Source: an uncultured Polaromonas sp. (lineage in GTDB: Bacteria; Pseudomonadota; Gammaproteobacteria; Burkholderiales; Burkholderiaceae). Taken from it: a stretch of DNA of 23,475 nt. Of this stretch, positions 17,598 through 23,475 are shown in pieces (the stretch's first letter is position 1; the number at the start of each line of letters is the position of its first letter). The position numbers were made by a program, and so were the translations under genes. The stretch is from the NCBI GenBank assembly GCA_946479075.1, contig CAMLDT010000031.1, positions 1-23,475 on the forward strand, written 5' to 3'. The notes beneath the pieces were generated by a model. That model did not search any database. It was not told where the DNA came from and saw nothing but the letters and a program-made list of their open reading frames with translations.

Positions 17598-18065
17598 ATG
17601 ATTGACATTGGCCTGTCCAAGATCGCGCTGATCGGCGCGGTGGCGCTGATTGTCATCGGCCCTGAAAAGCTGCCGCGCGTGGCGCGTATTGTCGGCACCC
17701 TGATGGGCAAGGCACAGCGTTATGTGGCCGACGTCAAGCAGGAGGTCAGCCGCTCCATGGAGCTCGACGAGCTCAAGAAAATGAAGGAGTCGATGGAAGG
17801 CGCGGCGCGCGACGTCGAAAACTCCATCCAGACCAGCGCCAGCGACTTCGAGAAGTCCTGGGCCGAAACCACCGGCAGTCTCGGCACCGAGGAAACCCCC
17901 GGCATGATTGTTTTCCCCGAATACAAACATCCCAGGAAAAACTGGCGGCTTAAGACCGGCGCCACACCGCAGTGGTACAAGGCCCGCGCCGGGGTGCGCA
18001 CCAAGGCACTGTCGGGGGCTGCGCGCGTGGCGCGTTATCGTCCGCGCCCGGGCCGCAATGGCTGA
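17598..18065 (+). CDS. tatB: Sec-independent translocase subunit TatB
   Basis: TatB forms the precursor receptor with TatC. The protein has 155 residues. It begins [21 protein letters not shown] with the helix at about 5-21, then the hallmark [13 protein letters not shown] and a long amphipathic, charged helix (about 38-90). The last 50 residues are basic and include the unusual segment [17 protein letters not shown] recall such tails from other Burkholderiales TatB proteins. No strong ribosome-binding site is visible before the ATG. tatC starts 66 bases after the stop. Confidence 0.95.
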   Translation: MIDIGLSKIALIGAVALIVIGPEKLPRVARIVGTLMGKAQRYVADVKQEVSRSMELDELKKMKESMEGAARDVENSIQTSASDFEKSWAETTGSLGTEETPGMIVFPEYKHPRKNWRLKTGATPQWYKARAGVRTKALSGAARVARYRPRPGRNG

Positions 18066-18131
18066 TTTGTTTCTTACCCCGCAGTTTCCAGCGCACGCCA
18101 CCGCGCCCCTCACCCAGCGCAGACCCTCCCC

Positions 18132-18923
18132 ATGAGCGATTCCAACACCGACAAGCCCGACGAACTCGCGGGCACCGAGCAGCCTTTTGTGCAGCACCTC
18201 ATGGAGCTGCGCGACCGGATGATCCGGGTGGTCATCGCCATCGGTATTGCCGCCGGCATTCTGGCGATCTGGCCCGGTCCGTCCGTGTTGTTTGACTTGC
18301 TGGCCGCGCCGCTGGTCGCCACGCTGCCCAAGGGCGCCTCACTGATCGCCACCTCCGTGATTTCGCCCTTCCTGGTGCCTTTGAAAATCCTGATGATGAC
18401 GGCCTTCATGCTGGCCTTGCCGGTGGTGCTGTATCAGGTCTGGGCCTTTGTGGCGCCCGGCCTTTACACCCATGAAAAGAAGCTGGTGATGCCGCTGGTG
18501 ATCTCCAGCACCGTGCTGTTTTTTATCGGTGTGGCGTTTTGTTATTTCTTTGTTTTCGGCCAGGTGTTCAAGTTCATCCAGAGCTTTGCGCCTAAGTCGA
18601 TTGTGGCGGCGCCCGATATCGAGGCCTACCTCGGTTTTGTGCTGAGCATGTTCCTGGCGTTTGGCATGGCCTTTGAAGTGCCGATTGCGGTGGTGGTGCT
18701 GGCCCGCATGGACATCGTCAGCATCGACAAGCTGAAGAGTTTTCGCGGTTATTTCATCGTGCTGGCGTTTGTGGCGGCGGCGATTGTCACACCCCCGGAC
18801 GTGGTGTCCCAGCTGGCGCTGGCGATCCCGATGTGCATCCTCTACGAGCTCGGGATCTGGGCGGCGCAGGTGTTCATCAAGCACACCCGGGCACCGGACG
18901 ACGCCGAAGCTGCCAAGCCCTGA
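18132..18923 (+). CDS. tatC: Sec-independent translocase subunit TatC
   Basis: TatC is the six-helix core that recognises twin-arginine signal peptides. The protein has 263 residues. The cytoplasmic N-terminus holds the signal-binding motif FVQHLMELRDRM (19-30). The first periplasmic loop and FVAPGLYTHEKK after helix 2 are conserved, as is TPPDVVSQLALAIPM near the last helices. Several strongly hydrophobic segments fit six helices. The ATG at 18132 gives the normal length with a short acidic leader. It is the last gene of the tat unit; the next gene is on the other strand, and a dispersed repeat fills the 95-base convergent gap. Confidence 0.96.
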   Translation: MSDSNTDKPDELAGTEQPFVQHLMELRDRMIRVVIAIGIAAGILAIWPGPSVLFDLLAAPLVATLPKGASLIATSVISPFLVPLKILMMTAFMLALPVVLYQVWAFVAPGLYTHEKKLVMPLVISSTVLFFIGVAFCYFFVFGQVFKFIQSFAPKSIVAAPDIEAYLGFVLSMFLAFGMAFEVPIAVVVLARMDIVSIDKLKSFRGYFIVLAFVAAAIVTPPDVVSQLALAIPMCILYELGIWAAQVFIKHTRAPDDAEAAKP

Positions 18924-18961
18924 GGTCCGCGCCGGCCTCCCGCCGGGATGAATGACCAAAT

Positions 18962-19014
18962 AAGGCTCCAGCCCTTGCGGGACGGGCGCTACCAGCTATC
19001 AAAAAAGTAGCAAA
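18962..19014 (+). repeat. Dispersed palindromic repeat, copy D (between convergent tatC and protease gene)
   Basis: The head is GGCTCCAGCCC (18964-18974) and the tail CAGCTATCAAAAAAGTAGC (18993-19011). It ends five bases before the protease stop codon on the minus strand. Because GCTAtc and gtAGC flank an A6 run, read on the minus strand the tail has a T6 run, so the element could help end transcription of one or both convergent units. Confidence 0.75.
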
Positions 19015-19018
19015 TGGC

Positions 19019-20179
<1,161 letters not shown>

Positions 20180-20291
20180 GGTGGGTCCAGGAGAAGAGGC
20201 GACGGCCGCATCAGGCCGCGCAGCGATTGCAACAAAGGCAATTTTCCTCCAGTTTGCGGGCTTTCCGGACACGCCGCCGGGCGGAAAGGGC

Positions 20292-20297
20292 CATAAT
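20292..20297 (+). promoter_or_regulatory. Possible -10 box of the cysK-nif3 unit
   Basis: CATAAT (20292-20297) in the divergent gap matches five of six bases of a standard -10 box and is the most A/T-rich spot before cysK. I see no convincing -35 at 16-18 bases upstream. It lies 84 bases before the cysK start. Confidence 0.3.
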
Positions 20298-20380
20298 TTG
20301 TGGGCCCCGGCGGCCTGCGCGGCACGCCCCATCCGCACACTCCATCCCGCACACCCGCGGGACTTACCCAAGGACTCGCC

Positions 20381-21304
20381 ATGAAAGCCTCCAGCGTTCT
20401 CGCCACCATCGGCAACACCCCGCATATCCGCATCAACCGGCTGTTCGGGCCGGCCAGCCAGACTCACCAGATCTACGTCAAATCCGAGCGCAGCAACCCG
20501 GGCGGCTCGATCAAGGACCGCATTGCCCTGAGCATGGTTGAAGCCGCCGAGCAGTCTGGCGCGCTGCAGCCCGGCGGCACCATCATCGAGCCGACCTCGG
20601 GCAACACCGGCGTCGGCCTGGCCATGGTGGCCGCCGTCAAGGGCTACAAGCTGGTGCTGGTGATGCCCGACAGCATGAGCATCGAAAGGCGCCGCCTGAT
20701 GCTGGCCTACGGCGCCAGCTTCGAGCTGACCCCGCGTGAAAAAGGCATGAACGGCGCGATTGCCCATGCCAAAGAGCTGGTCGCCAAAACGCCGGGCGCC
20801 TGGATGCCGCAGCAGTTTGACAACCCGGCCAACATCGACATCCATGTGCGCACCACGGCGCAGGAAATCCTGGCGGACTTTCCGCAGGGGGTGGACTATC
20901 TCATCACCGGCGTCGGCACCGGCGGCCACCTGAGTGGTGTGGCGCAGGTGCTCAAGGCAAAATTCCCGGCGCTCAAGGTGTTTGCGGTGGAACCCGCGGC
21001 CTCGCCGGTCATCAGCGGCGGCAAGCCGTCACCGCACCCGATCCAGGGCATAGGCGCGGGTTTTATCCCGGCCAACCTGAAAACCGCGCTGCTCGACGGC
21101 GTGATCCAGGTCGAGGGCGATGCCGCCAAGGACTTTGCGCGCCGCTGCGCCGCCGAGGAAGGCCTGCTGGTGGGCATCTCCTCCGGCGCGACGCTGGCCG
21201 CGATTGCGCAGAAGCTGCCGGAGATCGCTGCCGGAAGCACGGTGCTGGGTTTCAACTACGACACCGGCGAGCGTTATTTGTCAGTGGATGGATTTCTGCC
21301 GTGA
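20381..21304 (+). CDS. cysK: Cysteine synthase (O-acetylserine sulfhydrylase), CysK type
   Basis: This pyridoxal-phosphate enzyme makes cysteine from O-acetylserine and sulfide. The protein has 307 residues. The PLP lysine is K45 in NPGGSIKDR; the substrate loop is PTSGNTG (71-77), the phosphate-binding loop GVGTGGH (177-183), and SSGA (267-270) contacts the pyridine ring. The segment [13 protein letters not shown] (221-233) is characteristic of CysK and favours it over CysM, although the length is between the two. I chose the ATG at 20381, which gives [16 protein letters not shown]. It is divergent from the protease gene, with a 201-base gap for both promoters. The stop overlaps the next start (GTGA at 21301-21304). 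Confidence 0.9.
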   Translation: MKASSVLATIGNTPHIRINRLFGPASQTHQIYVKSERSNPGGSIKDRIALSMVEAAEQSGALQPGGTIIEPTSGNTGVGLAMVAAVKGYKLVLVMPDSMSIERRRLMLAYGASFELTPREKGMNGAIAHAKELVAKTPGAWMPQQFDNPANIDIHVRTTAQEILADFPQGVDYLITGVGTGGHLSGVAQVLKAKFPALKVFAVEPAASPVISGGKPSPHPIQGIGAGFIPANLKTALLDGVIQVEGDAAKDFARRCAAEEGLLVGISSGATLAAIAQKLPEIAAGSTVLGFNYDTGERYLSVDGFLP

Positions 21305-22083
21305 CCATTCAGGATGCGGTGGTTGCGCCGCGGGCCCTGTTGCTGGGTGCCTTCGACCAGCTGCTGCAGCCGGAGCGCTTCAAGGACTACGGGCCGAACG
21401 GGCTGCAGGTCGAGGGCAAGGCCGAAGTGCGCAAGATTGTTTCGGGCGTTACCGCCAGCCTGGCGCTGATCGAAGCGGCCATCGCGGCAGAGGCCGACGC
21501 GATTTTTGTGCACCATGGCCTGTTCTGGCGCGGCCAGGACGGGCGCGTGACCGGCTGGATGAAGCAGCGCCTGGCCCGGCTGCTGGCACACGACATCAAC
21601 CTCTATGCCTACCACCTGCCGCTGGACGCGCACCCGGAGCTGGGCAACAACGCGCAACTGGGTCTGCGGCTGGGCCTGAAGGCGCAGCGGCATTTTGGCG
21701 AGAACAACCTGGGTTTTCTGGGCGTGCGCAGCGCTGGCGAAGACGGGTTTGACACTGCCGAAAGCCTGGCGTCGCACATCAAAAATACATTAAATCGGCC
21801 TGTAACCCTTGTGGGGCGGGCGCAAACAGCTATTAAAAACATAGCCTGGTGCACCGGCGGCGCGCAAGGTTACTTCGAGGATGCGATTGCCGCCGGCGCC
21901 GACGCCTTCATCACCGGCGAGATTTCCGAGCCGCAGGCGCACTATGCGCGCGAGATGGGTGTCGCCTTCATCGCCTGCGGGCACCACGCGTCCGAGCGTT
22001 ATGGCGCGCCAGCGGTGGCCGCCCATGTGGCCGCGCAGTTCGGACTGGAGCACGCGTTCATTGACATCGACAACCCGGCCTGA
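21301..22083 (+). CDS. Nif3/YbgI-family dinuclear metal protein
   Basis: This is a Nif3-like protein (YbgI, also annotated as GTP cyclohydrolase 1 type 2 homolog) of 260 residues. Members form hexameric rings with two metal ions per subunit; the cellular role is not settled. Metal ligands match H71 and H72 (VHHGLFW), D109 (LPLDAHPE), H228 and E232 (CGHHASER). GPNGLQVEG (31-39) and CTGGAQG (184-190) are also family blocks. The start is GTG at 21301, overlapping the cysK stop. Residues 165-183 are encoded by a copy of the dispersed repeat with A/T-rich codons (TTA, GTA, ATA) unlike the rest of the gene, yet the protein reads on without shift. The stop lies at the start of a 10-base tandem repeat. 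Confidence 0.92.
   Translation: MTIQDAVVAPRALLLGAFDQLLQPERFKDYGPNGLQVEGKAEVRKIVSGVTASLALIEAAIAAEADAIFVHHGLFWRGQDGRVTGWMKQRLARLLAHDINLYAYHLPLDAHPELGNNAQLGLRLGLKAQRHFGENNLGFLGVRSAGEDGFDTAESLASHIKNTLNRPVTLVGRAQTAIKNIAWCTGGAQGYFEDAIAAGADAFITGEISEPQAHYAREMGVAFIACGHHASERYGAPAVAAHVAAQFGLEHAFIDIDNPA
21793..21848 (+). repeat. Dispersed palindromic repeat, copy E, inside the Nif3-family coding sequence
   Basis: The copy reads CGGCCTGTAACCCTTG at its head and CAGCTATTAAAAACATAGC (21827-21845) at its tail, with GCTAT and ATAGC as perfect arms. The middle GGGGCGGGCGC resembles copy D. It keeps the reading frame. It is the only copy found within a gene. Confidence 0.65.
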
Positions 22084-22114
22084 GGCGGCCTGAGGCTGCC
22101 TGAGGTGGCCTGAA
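22081..22114. repeat. Short 10-base tandem repeat at the 3' end of the Nif3-family gene
   Basis: TGAGGCGGCC, TGAGGCTGCC and TGAGGTGGCC follow in series at 22081, 22091 and 22101, with a fourth partial unit TGAA at 22111. The first unit supplies the TGA stop. Every unit carries a TGA, and since 10 is not a multiple of three the stops fall in all three frames. Confidence 0.8.
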
Positions 22115-22129
22115 GCGTTGCGCTCAGGC
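22108..22129. terminator. Hairpin between convergent genes, possible two-way terminator
   Basis: GCCTG (22108-22112) pairs with CAGGC (22125-22129) and AGCG (22114-22117) with CGCT (22121-22124), leaving one bulged A and a TTG loop. It includes the TGA stop of the minus-strand gene (22124-22126). No T-tract follows on either strand, so it is not a classic intrinsic terminator; it could still block readthrough or protect mRNA ends. Confidence 0.3.
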
Positions 22130-23413
22130 GGCGCTGCGGCGCGAGCCGACCGGCTGCAGGCGCGCCGGATGTGAACGCGCGGTGCGCATGGCGTGCCAGC
22201 TGGCACCCAGCTCGGCGTTTTCCACCGGCACGGCCTGCCGGCTGATTTCGTCGAGCAGCGCAGCGCGTGAGCGCATGCTGCGTGCCGCTGCCGCCATGTC
22301 CTGGACCTCGTGCAGCAGCTCATCCACATTGCCGGCCGTGCCCGACAGGTGCACCATGCCGACGCCGATGTCGGCGCTGAGCTTGATGCGTTCGCCATTG
22401 AGCGAGGTGACCTCCAGCGGTTTGCGCAGGCTGGAGGCCACGCGCAGGCCCAGCGTGCGTATCCAGCGCGGCGAGTGCAGGGTTTCGATCATCACGATGA
22501 AACAGCGGTCGTAGTAACGCCCGGCCGGATTGACCACGCCGGTGTGGCGCTGCATGCGGCGCGCCAGCTGGCTGTAGATTTCGTTCAGGCCGTAGTGGCC
22601 GACCTGGGCCATCAGGCGCTCCGGCTCGAAGACCTGCACCGCCATCAGCGCACCGTCGCGGCGCGTGCGCATCAGCCGGCGCTGCGCACGCAGGATTTTC
22701 TGCACCATCACCACGCTGCTGTAAAGCTGCGTCACCGGGTCGCGCCGCGCCTGGCTGTGGTGCCGGATCTGCAGGTCCTGGTGATTGCGCAGCCACAGCG
22801 TCACGGCGATGGCCACCACACTGAGCAGCCCCAGCATCGCCACCGCGGCCTGGGGCAGGAGCGGCGGCCGGGCCGTGGCAAACGCCAGCCCGTACAGCCC
22901 GCATTGCAGGGGCAGGGTCAGCAGGCAGCCGGTGGCCAGCCCCCAGGCCAGCCTGTCGCCGTGCTGGGTCGCGCGGACCGCCAGCCACAGGGCCACCGAC
23001 AAGGTTGTCACCGTGAGCGCGGCCGACACGGCCAGCTGGAGGTCGCCGGGCAGGAACAGGCACAAGGGCCCGCCGACCGCGCACAGCAAGGTGGTGCTGC
23101 GAAAGCTGATGTCGGTCACGCGGTCGCGCCTGGCTGCCGCCAGCCAGTGGCTTGCGCCGTAGGCGCCCAGGCCGGCGCACAGCGGGCCGATCAGCACCTG
23201 GGCGGTGTGAATCCAGTCGGTATCGGCCAGGTCCAGCAAGGCTTCGGGCAAACCGCTGAGCAACGCAAAGAACAGCCAGCTGGCGCTCAGGTAGATCAGG
23301 CTTTGCACGCTGGCCTGGCTGCGGCTGTAGATGGCATCCACCAGGGCCAGCAGCACCACCAGGCCGATGGAGCCGGCGGCGGCACTCCAGATGACGGTTT
23401 CGGCAGCGGTCAT
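22124..23413 (-). CDS. Seven-helix membrane protein with a degenerate GGDEF domain
   Basis: The protein has 429 residues. The N-terminal half is hydrophobic with about seven membrane segments (roughly 7-29, 38-58, 70-92, 104-121, 126-146, 155-180, 186-207). The part from about 222 to 385 has the outline of a diguanylate cyclase domain: RDPVTQLYSSVV stands where DPLTGLxNR is usual, a VGHYGLNEIYSQLARRMQ helix follows, and SADIGVGMVHLSG matches the strand after the active site. The GGDEF signature itself is replaced by GRYYDRCFIVMIE (298-310), so cyclic-di-GMP synthesis is unlikely; a sensor or binding role is inference. The last 45 residues have no recognised domain. The start at 23413 begins just before the first helix; 62 bases upstream remain in the window. 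It is convergent with the Nif3-family gene. Confidence 0.72.
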   Translation of the reverse strand: MTAAETVIWSAAAGSIGLVVLLALVDAIYSRSQASVQSLIYLSASWLFFALLSGLPEALLDLADTDWIHTAQVLIGPLCAGLGAYGASHWLAAARRDRVTDISFRSTTLLCAVGGPLCLFLPGDLQLAVSAALTVTTLSVALWLAVRATQHGDRLAWGLATGCLLTLPLQCGLYGLAFATARPPLLPQAAVAMLGLLSVVAIAVTLWLRNHQDLQIRHHSQARRDPVTQLYSSVVMVQKILRAQRRLMRTRRDGALMAVQVFEPERLMAQVGHYGLNEIYSQLARRMQRHTGVVNPAGRYYDRCFIVMIETLHSPRWIRTLGLRVASSLRKPLEVTSLNGERIKLSADIGVGMVHLSGTAGNVDELLHEVQDMAAAARSMRSRAALLDEISRQAVPVENAELGASWHAMRTARSHPARLQPVGSRRSAA

Positions 23414-23475
23414 GGGCCGCGGCGCAGGCGCGCCGCAACGGCCCGGGCAGTTTGCGTGAAAATACCGACAGAATG

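Noticed and set aside
20180..20929. N-terminal extension of about 250 residues on the minus-strand protease
   Set aside because: It runs antisense to cysK and has no domain; the membrane anchor that starts HtrA-type proteases begins at 20179.
22320..23438. Second minus-strand open frame (372 codons) over the GGDEF-like gene
   Set aside because: It is proline/arginine/alanine-rich with no hydrophobic pattern; the other frame has clear membrane helices and a recognisable C-terminal domain.

Overview
The window is a GC-rich, densely coded chromosomal segment. Gene order, protein sequences and two families of intergenic repeats point to a betaproteobacterium of the Burkholderiales, most likely a Comamonadaceae member such as Polaromonas or Rhodoferax. 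The genus is inferred from recognition, not from any search. No tRNA, rRNA, insertion sequence, phage gene or CRISPR array was seen. Almost every gene belongs to the core genome.

Layout. (1) Bases 3-1361: the 3' part of gltD (glutamate synthase small subunit), followed by a 368-base non-coding stretch. (2) Bases 1730-5754: a complete Mla phospholipid-transport operon in the order mlaF-E-D-A-C-B, with mlaA built into the operon. (3) Bases 5837-7521: an ABC-2 type ATPase/permease pair (YadG/YadH-like). (4) Bases 7659-9183: an IbaG/BolA-family gene and murA. (5) Bases 9180-16264: the histidine operon hisG-D-C-B-H-A-F-I-E. (6) Bases 16298-17072: a small membrane protein and a HIT-family hydrolase. 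(7) Bases 17245-18923: tatA-B-C. (8) Bases 19019-20179, minus strand: a DegS/DegQ-like membrane-anchored serine protease. (9) Bases 20381-22083: cysK and a Nif3/YbgI-family gene, overlapping by four bases. (10) Bases 22124-23413, minus strand: a seven-helix membrane protein with a degenerate GGDEF domain.

How the genes work together. MlaA (outer membrane), MlaC (periplasm) and MlaFEDB (inner membrane) form one retrograde lipid-transport system. murA catalyses the first committed step of peptidoglycan synthesis and overlaps hisG by four bases, so envelope and histidine genes probably share transcripts. The his genes cover most of the pathway from PRPP and ATP, but HisG is the short form that needs HisZ, HisB is only the dehydratase, and neither hisZ nor a histidinol-phosphate phosphatase is in the window. 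tatABC encodes the twin-arginine export machine.

The most interesting signals lie in the DNA between genes, not in a new gene system. A ~53-base palindromic repeat occurs five times (1477-1529 inverted, 12882-12934, 15371-15424, 18962-19014, 21793-21848), and the last copy lies inside the Nif3-family coding sequence. A second GC-rich repeat lies in the tatA-tatB gap and the yadH-ibaG gap, with a possible third, diverged form between hisA and hisF. Nearly every long gap in the otherwise overlapping his and tat operons is filled by one of these repeats. I found no convincing undescribed multi-gene system.
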